This document shows positions 11,114 to 23,230 of a DNA stretch of 64,000 bases, one piece after another; the first letter of the stretch is position 1, and every line of letters starts with the position of its first letter. The notes below the pieces were generated by a model, which searched no databases, was not told the DNA's origin, and saw only the letters and a program-made list of their open reading frames with translations. Location of the stretch: contig NC_081549.1 in NCBI RefSeq assembly GCF_901000735.1, forward strand, positions 3,482,942 to 3,546,941, read 5' to 3'. Position numbers and translations under genes: made by a program. Origin of the DNA: Corylus avellana (lineage: Eukaryota > Streptophyta > Magnoliopsida > Fagales > Betulaceae).

Positions 11114-11856
11114 TTAGTAACATTCTTCACAGAGCCAACAGCAGCACAAAGCGAAGAGGCTGCACAAATAAGAAATAAAGCAGATTAGTCCCATGGGAGA
11201 GCAAACAAAAGGGGCAAAATCAAAAACTAGGTGGGGCTGCTTGTTTTCAATTATTGTAGTGTAATAGGGCAGTCTTATGTGAGAGTCTGTTCAAACCCCA
11301 CTTGCTCAGATAGGTGCTCAGACAGTCCGAACAAGTAGGGTTCAGAAAAATTAGTTATATTTGAGAGCCTGTCCAAACCCTATTTGCTCGAACAGGTGTT
11401 CAGACAGTTTAAACAAGTGGGGTTCGGACAAACTCTCACATAGGTTGCCATATTGTAGTACGTAGAGCAACTCTATTCTACATAATCTAAATCCTGGCTT
11501 CCAACAATAACCTAATGCTTTCAAGTATACTGTAATTAAACATAAATTTGTAGATAATCCAAATATAAATGGAAAGAAAATCCAAGACTGGTCTCCTTGT
11601 AGCTTACAATACAAGTTGGAGCACTTTGGTTTACTGTACACTCACTTTTCATGGTGCTAATAGAAGCTCTTTCATGATCTTACAACCTAGATTGCTAAAG
11701 AAGATGCATGACTTACCATCCCTCTATGAAGCCCCTGTCTCCTTTCTTCTTGCCCCGAGCACAGCACTTCTTCCCTGTGGAGGGATTCCCAGTTCCAGTT
11801 GGGTATCCTTCAAATAAAAATCACCATAAAAGTAAGTTCTCTTGCATCCCATGATC

Positions 11857-11894
<38 letters not shown>

Positions 11895-11946
11895 AGGATG
11901 AACCTGCAGGTGGAGGCTGGCTTTCATTTGTCGAGTTCTTGGGCAT
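11114..11946 (-). CDS. CYSTM (cysteine-rich transmembrane module) peptide, 59 aa
   Basis: Three small exons on minus were assembled from splice sites: 11946-11904 (MPKNSTNESQPPPA, donor G|GTTCAT), 11807-11717 (acceptor TGAAG, donor ATG|GTAAGT) and 11159-11114 (acceptor GTGCAG, TAA stop). The lengths 43+91+46 give exactly 60 codons, with phases matching at both junctions. The product has a Gly/Pro/Lys hydrophilic N-terminus (GYPTGTGNPSTGKKCCARGK), then GDRGFIEGCLFALCCCWLCE and terminal ECY. The Cys-rich membrane-embedded C-terminus following an FIEGCL turn is the hallmark of CYSTM proteins: small tail-anchored peptides, often stress- or pathogen-induced. The Pro-rich N-terminus before the second exon's GYPT is also typical. 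Intron 2 contains the MITE at 11276-11442. It is likely functional; no expression evidence is available. Confidence 0.85.
11276..11442. mobile_element. Foldback MITE in CYSTM intron 2
   Basis: A 167-bp element with about 29-bp terminal inverted repeats: TATGTGAGAGTCTGTTCAAA at the left, and TATGTGAGAGTTTGTCCGAA as the reverse complement of the right end. Both continue into CCCCACTTG. Each half is itself nearly palindromic (CCCCACTTGCTC ... GAACAAGTAGGG) and the halves also repeat directly, so the RNA could fold into a cruciform-like hairpin. It belongs to no family I can name with confidence. Confidence 0.6.
11861..11892. repeat. (AG)n microsatellite in CYSTM intron 1
   Basis: About 15 AG units (CT on the coding strand) lie in the 96-bp intron 1 of the CYSTM gene, just after the donor. 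A pyrimidine-rich tract there may aid splicing of this short intron. Confidence 0.8.
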
Positions 11947-13890
11947 TTTGCAAGACAAACAACAGCTAGAGATAGATAGTGATAGTGTTGTGCCTTTCAA
12001 ATATCACTGTCTTAATAATCCTTATGTAGCAGTGCTCCAATGGTAATTAATATCAGTGTCATTGTATGTATATATATATATATATATATATACCTCCCCT
12101 GCACCCCAAGCTGGAAATGGGCGATGGAATATGATAAAGGAGGCTTCCACTTTCAGTTGGTCGGCAGCAAAAATGTCTAATAAATTGAGTTCGATTTGGT
12201 TTCAGTTTGATCTGGCTGGTGTCCTTGTGAACATGTAATTGCCGCCCACAGCTTTTTATCTCAAGCTTTGTACATTTGTCTACTTTAGAACTGGATTCCA
12301 TTTTTAAGAGATAAAGCATATTACAGTGGAATCATGCGTGAGTTTTCCATGGCTTTTGATCTGGATTCTTCTTTTTGTGACGAGGAGAATAATTTTGTAG
12401 CTGTGGGAAGCTTGAAAAGGAGTAAATACAAGAAGCTAATTGTGAGAATAATGAGAAAGTTCCACCAATAAGTTTGCTACTTTGTCCACAGAATATATGC
12501 TTAACTTTCAATATTGTCAAACAAACGCACTTAATGAACGCGTTATCGTTGATATCTGTTGAACATATATGTGTGAGTAAAGAATAATTAAATTTTATAT
12601 AAAAAATGTATGATAAGAATGAGCGATTAGTATCACATAGTTGAGTATGAACTTATTAATTTAAGTTTTTGGATTGAGTAGTAGAATAATGCTATACGTC
12701 ACTCTCCTATCATTCTCTTATCTCTTCCTAAAGCTTATGTGGCGTGGTCTCCCATAACATTTAGTGTATAGAGATTAGTTTTTTAATTAGGAGAACTACG
12801 CCACATATGCTTTGAGAGATTGGGGAGTCGAACGTCTTTTTCAATTCTACGTAATTTTTTTAAAAACCAAAGTTAGAATGATGAGTATCGAGTTGCATAT
12901 GAATGCAACCTAATTAACTTTATCAATTTGTGAAGAATATAATCGTCTTTTTACTTTTTGTTTGTGGGAGATTCTGTTTTTCCCGACATATTCAAAAGCA
13001 ATAGTTCCGGGTGTTTAAATATAATTGGTCCAAATTTTCAAAATTACAAAATTTTCTCTTTTTCATGTGAAATTTTAGTTTGGTCCCTGCATGGCATCAT
13101 CTAGCTATAGCTGCCCCCTCTATGTTGTTGCTTCATAGCCAATTCATAAGAGCACTAGAAATTTCATCAACTCCATGGTTTGGCCCTATAGCAAAACTTT
13201 GTTTGCCATCCTAAAGGAACTTTGAACTCCAATCTCTTTAAAGAAATGAATACTATACCCATCTTTAAGATATAAATTGCTAAAATATGAGTACCTCCAT
13301 TTATTTATGATACATTTGGTTTCCTCAACTTTTTGGACAACTAGTCAATTATCAAGACCGATAGAATTGTCAATTATCAGGCACACAACATAGCTCATTG
13401 GACCGCTACCACCAGTTTTATATATTTTGAACCTTTTTTTTTTCTTGGAAAAAAAAGAACACTTTATTTGACAAGAGTTGACCTTGAGATCTATTTGAAC
13501 CCCCACTAGTTCTTGATCTTCCAATTCATGAACTTTATTTTTCTTATTGTGTCTCTTATTTGGATAACGTTTGAATTTAAGATTCCCCACTCTCTTTAGT
13601 GGCTCACAACTTCCATTTCCTTTTTGGGTGGGGCATTTGGGTTTTCTTGTACGTTTAGGCCTGGTCCTCTGGTGACTTCCATGTTAGGCCCAGATTTGGG
13701 CCTTGATTATTAAAGGCTTGTCTTGGGCCCACCTTAGTTAATCTAGGGCATCTTAAATTTCTTTCTTTCTATATATGGGGCAAATAAAATAATCTTAGGT
13801 GCTGAAATTTTTATTATTATTATTATTTAATTATGATAAAAAAAATAAAAAAGAAGATCAATGAAAAATGCTAGCTTGTTGAACTCAAGT
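11947..13890. other. CYSTM upstream region and spacer
   Basis: The CYSTM promoter lies here and includes a (TA)n tract at 12066-12093, about 120 bp upstream of the ATG. Beyond it is AT-rich spacer. A diverged inverted repeat at about 12677-12850 (described separately) is the main structure. No coding region is supported. Confidence 0.4.
12677..12850. mobile_element. Imperfect hairpin MITE
   Basis: Inner arms TATGTGGCGTGGTCTCC and AGGAGAACTACGCCACATA are complementary with few mismatches. Outer ends (AGTAGAATAATGCTATACGT and the reverse complement of ACGTCTTTTTCAATTCT) match loosely. The arrangement suggests an old foldback MITE. Boundaries are approximate and no target duplication was found. 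Confidence 0.4.
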
Positions 13891-13892
13891 GT

Positions 13893-14070
13893 ACGTGTCA
13901 ATTTTTGACATAACCCACGAACCCAACACGTATACACCCAATACAAAATTAAAGAGTTATGGTTGATGGGTTTGACCCGTTTAATTAACTTAGTCGGATT
14001 ATAGTTGACTTATATAATCTTATACTAATGTTTTAACATGATTCGAACACAACATGCGAACACAAACTGC
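13893..14070. repeat. Dispersed repeat with ACCCGTTTAAT motifs, copy A
   Basis: Contains CAATTTTTGACATAACCCAC, AACCCAACACG and GGGTTTGACCCGTTTAATTA. Related diverged copies occur at about 27404-27710 and 55376-55812. This family, with its (hydro)palindromic GACCCGTTTAATAAACGGGT-like core, is widespread in plant genomes. I cannot define ends or class here. Confidence 0.5.
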
Positions 14071-14612
14071 CACCCCAACCTGCATGTATGTATTTTTAAG
14101 ATTAAAATTGAAGTTTTCACCCATAACTTCAACGTCGTTGTCGTACAAATAACTTTATCGCAGTAGATGCTTCTTAATTTGTTTATGGTGGACATAATTG
14201 CATTGGCACTGAACTGCGAGGGGCAACATAATGAAATTATCGTTGTTGAAATGATTATGGTAACGACCAAATTGAAGGACTAAAATGTTTTTGACAGCCA
14301 TTACAAGTACAACATGTAAAATGTGTTACCATTCATAGTCTATATTGCATTATGACACTAATTTTTTGACAAGATTTGTTTAAGCTAGGCAAGGAATCTA
14401 TATATGCATACTTTTCAAATATCACATTCTCAATCATGATGTTTCCAACTTGACCGACGCGATGGACCATATTTACTTTTATTTTATAACTTTTAAATTA
14501 ACAAAATATTTACCAACTTTAAAGCAGAGAGTTATTAGTATTAAAATTATTAATTCCTGTGTCTACCTTATGGCGATCGACTTGTGAACCAATAAAAGAA
14601 CACTCTTTCGGT

Positions 14613-14638
14613 TTTTTTTTTTTTTTTTTTTTTTTTTT
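14613..14638. repeat. Poly(T) tract
   Basis: A run of about 28 T. Its minus-strand reading could be a retroposon A tail, but no element body is recognised next to it. Confidence 0.6.
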
Positions 14639-14889
14639 GGACAAAATGAATGATTAAAAAGTGGGAAAAGATTTGCAATTTTATTTTAGATTTTCTCAAA
14701 AGTTGAAGGAGGTTAGATTCAATATATGTTAGTGCAAGCACCTTCGTTAACTTCACTCTGCATTTTAGGGAAGGAGTACCTCCTACAAAATAAGGGAGAG
14801 GATGTCAAAAGGCTCGCTTCCGACACCCCTATCAATAAAAGTACTCATTAGGAGAAATTAAAACTGGTAAAGTTAGATAAAATAAAGTA

Positions 14890-15880
14890 AGAGTGTGAAT
14901 TGGGTGTCGTAATATATAGAATGTAAGAAAATGTCTATGATAGTGTGGTGGTGCACAGAGATAAGTGAGTATGATAGATTGAGAAAGAGAGAGTTTTCTT
15001 AGAGTCATTCTAGAACTCCGTTGGGTGGCGGTTTTTAAGTAGAAAAGGTTGTGGGGTATAGCTCAACAAAACTCTAAGAGAAGATAGACATGAATACTCT
15101 AGGCTCTATGAATCCTCTCTTAGCAAACAAATATGTGGCTTACAATTCTTACAAAAATCGCGCATGAAGAGCCTTTAAATAAACTTGAGTGAGGTTTTTC
15201 TGCATAAAATTAGCCTCCATACACACTTAACTTTACTAGGATTATACGATGAAATAAGATTGCTTTGGACTGCATGTGAAATGGAACTTAGAACACAACA
15301 TTAATTATGCCACACGTGAAGTTCTTTGAATTGATCCTCATTGAAATGCCTTAGGACTCCACTTAGAACAACTAACACTAAAAAACACTTCAAGCGTACA
15401 CTTCAATTTGAACTTAAATTGAAACGACACTTAAAACGAAGCATTCTGCTAGCGCTTCAATATGAACAATTCGAACTTATCTTGGAAAGACAATTAGAAC
15501 GAAAGATTCTGTTTAAACTTCAAAAACATGTCAATCAGCACCAATTTGAACTAGTTTAGGGCGAGACTTGAAATGAAGGATTTTGTAAGTCTTTTAGTTA
15601 GAAATAACTTAAGATGGAGCTTGGAATGAATAAATCTGCTCGACTTGAATTTGCTCCTTAATTATATTCTCTAGTTTGAACCTGATAAAATCTTTAGTTC
15701 GAACTAAGACCACAAATTTGAACTTTACAGAAAAATCCGAAGTACACCAAAGTGTTTTGGACACCGGATTAGCCAACCTACAAACTAACACATAACTTCG
15801 CTCAAACGACTTGCAATTGAAGTACTTATGACCAAAGCTATGGGGAATTAGAAATTTAGAATGGTAGATAATTAAAAAAG
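14890..15880 (-). mobile_element. Putative LTR-retrotransposon LTR remnant
   Basis: On minus, a TATA-like GTTTATTTAAAGGCTCTTCA (near 15165-15185) is followed by transcribed-looking sequence. Upstream of it, at 15340-15790, is a degenerate array with units about 50-75 bp apart, each holding a (G)A(C/G)A(C/A)TT(A/G)(A)AACGAA(G/A)(C/G)ATTCTG-like core (near 15425, 15490, 15563, 15615). Arrays of TTCGAAC/TTCGTT motifs upstream of a TATA box are common in the U3 of plant LTRs. No matching second LTR or target duplication was found, so class and limits are uncertain. Confidence 0.35.
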
Positions 15881-18800
15881 ATGGTTGATGATGAAAATAG
15901 AAAAGGGCATTTTGAATGGGATTACCTTCTTGTCGGTTTGCGCCAAATTAATCCATCTTACTCAACTAATTATGACGGAGTGGATAGTTGTCTATTTCCT
16001 AAACTGCATGCGTGGATTTATTTTCCCTCCTTTCGTGGTCGCATGTCGTCATTGTCGAGTCCAATAATACGTACACGAAATACTTTCTAATATATAGTAT
16101 CAATCACCTTTATTAATTTGATTCTTTATGCATGGTTACAGGACAAAAGAAGAAAGAAAACAAGGAAAAATGACTTCTCTCTAGAGGAAAAATTCGCACA
16201 AAGCCTCCAAAATAGAGTACGTTTTCGACAATACAAACAATGAGCCCTCAATCAATCACTAGACAGTCTAGACCTCACCAAAACTTCATCTTCAATCTAC
16301 TTCCAAACTCAAATCTCACTCGTTTAAGTCAGGATTCGTATCAAATTGATTAATTCAGAAACAAAAGTTCTTTATCAAATCGATTAAACTCAAAATCTCC
16401 TAAAAATTCTTCTTCTTCCCTCTCTCTCTCTCTCTCTCTAATAGATAAACTTCGTATGGTAAAGTAACATAAGAAAACACTATCAAATCCATGGAAGATT
16501 TGTTTTTTTTTTTTAAAAAAAAAAAAATTACCAAGAGAAAAAGAGATGGAAAAGAGTGTATGGAAAATACAACCACCATCATTCTCAGCCTAAGATTGTC
16601 GCAAGATTCAATACTTTTCATGTGACAACAAAGCCATCAAATTACCTTGCTTACCCAAAAAAAATCTTCTTCTATAGTAAGACACGGTTAAATGTATTAC
16701 TTAATTAGTTTTAAAATCTTGCAAGATCGAGTTTTGTTTTTCGGTATCTAGCAAAATTCTTACTGTTGGCAAAACAATTAGGGTTCCATCATATATATAT
16801 ATATATATATATAAGATGAGAGCTAGCGATCATCTTAGTTCACGTATTTGTTGTATGTCCAATCACAAATCACATCTGGACTATTCGATTGAAACAATGC
16901 ATGCATAACATATATATATATATATATAATGCCACAATTCCACCAGTTGTATACTTAAGTTCTACTGTCATAAAAGTACCCAATTTGTACTTTCTGATCA
17001 CCTGAAGCCCATAGAAAAAATATTGTGGAATTCGTCTAAAAATACGTCAAATTCTAATTAAAAACTTAAATTCATAAGAAATATTGAACAAAAGAGACAA
17101 TGTTCGAACTCAAGCTTAGATTTGATAGTATGTAAAACCACCACTTATTTTAAAAGCTTAAACTAATATGAATTATCAAATTTAATTATCTAATTAACAT
17201 TTTACCAAAAAGCATAGTTGAAATTTAGTTTTGATGTTCTCCGATCAGAAAAGCAAAAATAAAAGAACAAAGACAGAGAAGCTACTATCAAAATTCAATT
17301 CGAGCTACTGCCCACAACGACTTTAATGTGGATATATATATCTTGAAAAACATAGATCTGGATTTCCTAAAAATCTTTTTTAAAAAATAAATTTTCAAAT
17401 TACAAAATTTCAGTCGTTTCTAGGCATCGAAAGACTTGAAAAATACCACCTATTTTAAAAAGTAGCATGTTATTGAGATAATCATAAAAAAATTTCCTCG
17501 TTTCTTCACTTTTGCAAAGACAGTTCTTTTTTATTTTTTCAAAAAACCTAAAAACAGTTTTTGATTCAAAGTTTTTTTATAACATTAAGAACAAGAACCT
17601 TAAAAAAATAAACTTATTTCTCGACTGTAATATATCACATTTTTAACTAATAACATTTCTCAATCGTTTTGAGAATTATCAGCAATTTCAAAGAAATTAA
17701 AAATCTTGATCTACAAAACATGGAGGAGTAACTACGTACTCTAGAAGGCGACAAAATTAAAAATGGTGGGATTGGTCTGCAATTGAACAGTTTATAGACT
17801 AGGACGTCTATCTGCTGATGGCTGATCAATTAATTAACGACTTTAAGAAGGATAATAGTAGAAAGTAGTTATTGTTCAACAGATCACAGTAAATGAGTAA
17901 CACATAAATGGGGAAAATGAAGTCAACTTTAACCCATTTTATCTAAAAGTCACCACAAAAATTCCCTCTCAATTGCTCCATTCATAATTTCATTTAATTA
18001 ATGCATCTGAAAAGACATAATGCATGCCATTGCTTTAGTGACAATTTTCAAGCACTCTATGGATTTTAGCCACTCCACGTCTCCACAATAATAAAATTAA
18101 CAATAAATAAATGTGTCATGCATCTATATATATATAGATGATCCAGTTTTTAAAAAGGGATGAGAGAAAATAAAAAATGAAATTGGAAATATTTAAAGAC
18201 ATCTGCAGCTAGCCCTAGATGATATAAATGTAAATATACCAAATGCTGGTATATATATATATATATATGATAAGACTATTTAATTTGAAAATAATAGTTG
18301 GGATTTAAAATATTTTACATGCATGGTACCATTCCCTTATAATATGGAGGATTTTAATGCTGCTAAAATCATTTGTTGATTGAATTGACCATAATCTCTT
18401 CACAAAATTGAAATTTCTATATTCCTGGCTAAACTATACTTGAAAAGTAAGTACAGATGTGTTGCTAAAACACTTAACTATGATCACGATGATAGAACAA
18501 GTGACCAAGCATAATCAATTAAGAGGAAGCCTCAAAAAAGAAAAAAGAAAAGACATCAATTAATGCGTGCTACGATTGGGAATAGGATCTACTGCATTTC
18601 ACTTCGAATGGAGAACATCTATTAAATAGTTCAGAGATTTCACACATCTAATAATATATACGATGTTATATAATAAATATGTTGACACACATTTAAAAGT
18701 TTTAAATAACATGGTATTATGCATACCGTTAGATGCAACCAAACAAAACTTTGATTATGCATGGATCCTAATCATGGTTGTGCTTCTAATGGCTTTGCCC

Positions 18801-20477
18801 AGAGAAGAAGCTTGTAGAGGCATGCATTTATCAAGCTCATAAAAAGTTAGTGAGATAGATTTTACTTAATTAGTGGAACTAATTATAACTCCTATTAAAT
18901 TAAAAGATTAAAATCAATTTAGACTTATAAGCGATACGAAAGGATCACAATAAGAAACTAGTTATCATATAATTACTCCCACTCATTAACATAAAGTCTT
19001 CAAGAAGCACTCAAGAATATAATCAATTGAATTGATACAACCGCACCAATCTTTAAAATAGTGTTATCTAGTTATTTATGGTATGCTAAAAAGAAAAGAA
19101 CCTCATGAGCTCAAGACAAATGAAAGGTAGATGATCATGATAATGTTTTCATGATGCACTTATAACAGGATAACAACTTCAAGGAATAAATTAATATGAT
19201 GTTAAATACTTTTTCTATAATTGACTCAAAAATTTACTTATCTTCTTGGTTAATGACCCAAAAAAATAAAAATAAAAAAATAAAAAATGAAGAAGTTCAC
19301 TTTATGTTGAAGCTCAAATGAAGATTTATGACTATAACTAAAGACTTAATGAAGATAAATGGCATCCTGACTATTAAACTATGGCTTCTGCATATCAGGA
19401 GAGAATTACAAGTGCTGATTCATGCAATACAATGAAACATGGCAGGACGTACGGGTGAATTATATTCAAGTTCAGTGAACCAAAATTTATGCAGAATTTG
19501 CTCTGTATCTATATGGTTTGGAACATTTTATCTTTTAGATTAAGGAAGCCAAATTAAGTAAGAAAAACATACATAGGAAAATAAACAAGCTGGAGGATCA
19601 ACAAACCAGACCAACATACCCACAGGTTTAGCAAAAGGTGCATTAGGGAAAGAAAAAAAAATTAGGGTTTTAGGTGGAAGATTATGGAAATATAAGAGCC
19701 GAAAAAGGCAAGGGGGGGACAAAAAAGAGGATTGCATGGAGGAATCGAGAATTAGATAATAGCAATATATTTTAAGGTGTCGTGTGTCGTCACACTCAGT
19801 GTTGCATTCATGCAAGACAACCAATGAATTTGTCGATAGCCATACATTTATTTTAAAATAATCAGCCAAAACTATAGCCAATCAAGTTTCTCGAAAAGCC
19901 TATGGATGCTAGAACAGAAATAGGAAAAGAGAGATCGAGGAGACAGCTCATTTTCTTCATAGAAAATAGAAGCACCCATATCCAAACAAAACCTTGAGAA
20001 AAAGAATTAAAAAAAAAAAAAAGAAAAAAAAAAAAGAAAACCCCCCTAGCAAAAAAAACCAAAAGATTTTCCTGTGCATATAAAAGAAATATATAATGGG
20101 GGGCAACAGGAAGGTGGTGGGGGACAAGAAACAAAAGGATCACAATAAATAGGCGATGATATTAGATGTAGAGCAATAAATACAAGGGAGTTGACAGGCC
20201 GGGTGTGAAAAGATTGACCTGCGTCTCTCCTCCTTCATGTATAATCCTCGGTAGCAAAATCTCAGATCCTCCTTGTCTCATCTCATCTCATCTCATCTCA
20301 TCTCCCATCTCCAATGAAACTGAACTTCATATTATGATCATTGAAAAGCCTACAAAACCCCAAAAGAGCACCCTACAGAACATAGAGAGAAAGAAAAAAG
20401 AAAAAGAGAGAAGAACATATAATCCAGTAATACAATATTTGGAGTTATATATAAATATTGTGATTTGATCAGAGAGC
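15881..20477. other. AT-rich spacer between CYSTM and BOP genes
   Basis: No gene is supported. Contents: several (TA)n tracts (16791-16813, 16911-16928, 18249-18269); a dispersed repeat copy at about 17370-17640 (see separate entry); a block near 18700-18755 related to 10530-10615; a long A-rich stretch near 20010-20060; and a TCTCA pentanucleotide repeat (five CATCT units) at 20279-20303 in what is probably BOP 3' flank. Confidence 0.45.
17370..17645. repeat. Dispersed repeat family, copy 1
   Basis: Shares ordered blocks with 54690-55010: TTTTCAAATTACA(A/T)AATTT, GTCGTTTCT, ACTTTTG(C/T)A(A/G)AG, TTCAAAGTTTTTT and ACATTAAGA. The two copies are roughly three-quarters alike by eye, with indels. 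No TIR or LTR could be defined. Confidence 0.45.
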
Positions 20478-22920
20478 TTAGAAGTCATGAGAGTGGTGGT
20501 ACATTGTTGGATCACAGCCACCTTGTGATCCATGCCTATTCATGACATGATGATGATGATGATGATGATGATCCCTTTGGCTATTGTGGCTACTATCTTC
20601 ATCTCCATCCATTGATCTTGCTCCTCCACCCATTTGACCCGAACCCGTCGCGCCCAGATTGAGATAAACCAGCCTCGAATCAAGATTAAGATTCCCCATG
20701 TTGTTCCCGCTGCTGCCGCTGCTATGATCGTCGCTCATCGGCGGATATATGGTGGTGGAAGAAGGAGCATTTGCATTATTATTGCCTTCTTCACGGGAAA
20801 GAACCAGCGCCGCCGATTGAACCAGCTCGAGGCAAAGCCTAAGCTTGTTTGGCTCGATATGTGTTAGCCCCGGCACGGCTCCTTTGAAGAGGAAATCTGA
20901 TGTTAGGGTTCGGAGTACGTCCAGCGGAGTAACCCCATCAACGGTTCGGACATTCGGGTCAGCATGGTGGTCGAGGAGGACCGCCACCATGTCGGGCGAC
21001 ACCATCTCGGCTGCCAGGTGGAGCGGGGTCTTCCCGGCGGGGCCAGCCGGGTAGTTAACATCCGCTGCGCCGAGCTCAAGGAGGGCTTTCACGACTTCTC
21101 GGCTACAACTTTCTACAGCGTAGTGTAAAGCTAAGGCTTCGTCGAGATTTAGGCCTTCTCCCATGACCATAAGCTTGACGAGTTCGACATCGGAGGAGTC
21201 GAGGGCTCGTCTCATTCGACGAATCTTTTGGTCTTCGAGATCGGCGGCCGCCCCGATATCGTGGTGGTGGTGGTGGTGGTGCGGCATGAGGGAGCGGCGG
21301 GCGAGAGAGGACTTGAGGCGGAGCTCTTCAATCTTTGCTACGATATCGATGGGGAGGTGCTTGGCTAAGACTTCTGGAGGGAGGCCAGATTTTGCAACGA
21401 GATGGGAACATGTGGACCAGAGCTGGTGCATGTCTTGTTTTCTTGAAGCGAGGAGAACTTTCATTACATCTTCAATTGAGGCCTTCTCCACCATGCTTGC
21501 CAATTGTTTCTGTGGACCAAAAAAGCAAAGATAAGAAGGGTGAGTCAGTGGAATAAATTTATATCACATATATATGAAAGATTGTTTGGCAGGTTTTTGG
21601 ATATATAGATAGATGAGAAAATTGATGGGATGTTTTGTGCTAAGATTGCATTTCTGTTGTGGCTTGTTCTCTTTTTCAATTTAAACCCAAATGGGGAAAG
21701 TGAATGTTTGGGAAAGATTTGGTGTGCTTACTGTGGAAGACAAGACCGGATATCATGATCTAAATTTAGAAACTCTTGGGTATGCAGCATAAAGATATGA
21801 GGAACCCAATTCAAGAAACTTCAAAAAATGGTACATGAAATCAAGATAAGCTTCTTATTTTCACATTTTACCCGGAAAAGTAGGGAGTTTTTTCTTCTTC
21901 TTCTTCTTCTTCTTATTATTATTATTATTATTATTATGCACAACCGAAGAAGAAGAAGAAGAAGAAACTTGATTGAAAAATTGAGAAGTTAATTATTGGA
22001 TGAGATGCTTCAAAGACAAACTGAATATTAGATTGTATTCAGTATAGTTACCGAGAGGAGAAAGTAATGTGATACAAAGAAAAAGGACTAAATGCGTGTG
22101 AGAGATCAAACCAACTGCTTTTAATGGAGAAAAGATTAATAAAGACATTATTAAAAACCAATAAAGAAAAGTTGAAGATTATATATAGAGAATAGAAGAA
22201 CCCAGTCTCACCCACTTCATCAGAAGATAGTGGATTTCCTAAAATACTAATAAATAAATTATATAAAATAAATAAAATAAAAGAAGAAAAAAAAAAAAAA
22301 AAAAACTCACCCCACTTCCCAAAACGAAACCCAGAAATTCTCGAAATTAATTCTGAAAACCCACAAAACATACGACTCCGGCCTCCTCACACTGACAAAA
22401 GAGAGAGAGAGAGAGAGAGAGAAGACATGAAGAAGATAAGTAGTGAGAAATTAACCTGAGTGAGCAATGCGAGCTGTTCAACACCAAAGGATCTAGCGGC
22501 AGCAAGAGTGTCAAGGGCGAGATCAACGGCTGAGGTGCAATGCGTGTGCCAGCAGCCTCTCTCCCCACAATTAGGCCTGGGCTCATGTTTCTGAGGCACA
22601 ATAGTGACTTGGCCACTGTACAAGAACTGCAGCAGCAGCAAGAACACCTCGTAGCCCACCGAGTTAACCGGTATCACGCCCGGCCTCGATCCCGGCGACA
22701 CGGCAGGGTTGATTCTGGAACCCGCTGGGTCCAGCCCGGTCGGCGGGTCGGGCCCGCAAAAGAATTTCCTAAAGAAGAGGCTCCGCGCTGCGAGGATGCA
22801 TCGGTGGGCGTGGACTAGACGACCCTCTACGCTGAAGGTTACGTCGCTGAACGCTTGGCCGTTGATCAGAAGGTTCAGGTAGTCCAACGAAAGAGATCTT
22901 AGCGACTCATCCAGGGTCAT
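20478..22920 (-). CDS. BOP: BLADE-ON-PETIOLE-type BTB/ankyrin transcriptional co-regulator
   Basis: Exons on minus: 22920-22456 (155 codons, donor CTCAG|GTTAAT) and 21509-20478 (acceptor CCACAG), together 498 residues; Arabidopsis BOP1/BOP2 are 467-491. BOPs (NPR5/NPR6, legume NOOT/COCH) act in the nucleus with TGA bZIP factors and as CUL3 substrate adaptors. They control leaf base, petiole, nodule, abscission-zone and boundary identity. Domains: BTB/POZ about 20-110; NPR-type C2HC zinc finger with Cys118, Cys123, His125 or His127, Cys128 (CGERGCWHTHC); helical NPR region 155-225; ankyrin repeats about 255-360 (GKTPLHLAAEMVSPDMVAVL). The single intron at the end of the BTB/zinc-finger part matches the family. 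The short C-terminus lacks the NPR1 salicylate-binding extension. Odd: histidine runs at 232-238 (7) and 469-476 (8). Intron 21510-22455 holds opposing (TTC)n and (GAA)n tracts. Confidence 0.96.
21895..21965. repeat. (TTC)n-(ATT)n-(GAA)n inverted microsatellite in BOP intron
   Basis: Eight or so TTC units, then about eight ATT units, a short spacer, then about six GAA units. The TTC and GAA arms are complementary and could pair in the BOP pre-mRNA. Confidence 0.75.
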
Positions 22921-22954
22921 CGTTGATTCTTGATTCCTTTAGGGTTCGCGCGCG

Positions 22955-22987
<33 letters not shown>

Positions 22988-23230
22988 AGGGAAACAGAGA
23001 GCTCAGCAGGAGATGGTGCAAGAAGAAGAGAAGAAGAAGAAGAAGAAGAAGAGGAGGAGGAGGATTTTGTTCATTGGTTCCTCTTCTTGTTGATCATGAT
23101 GGGGTACTATTTGAGTGTGTTTTTTGTGAGATTCTTTGTGTCAAATGGAGTGGTGAGAGATGGTGTTTTGTGTTGGGAGATATTTTGAGAGAGAGAGAGA
23201 AGAGAGAGAGAAAGAGCAATATGGGTGGCT
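22921..23230 (-). promoter_or_regulatory. BOP 5' UTR/proximal promoter rich in GA repeats
   Basis: Upstream of the BOP ATG lie (GA)n at 22956-22984, (GAA/GAG)n at 23024-23063, and shorter GA runs at 23187-23215. On the BOP strand these are CT-rich, as usual for plant 5' UTRs and core promoters (GAGA/BPC-binding sequence). The transcription start is not determined. Confidence 0.45.
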
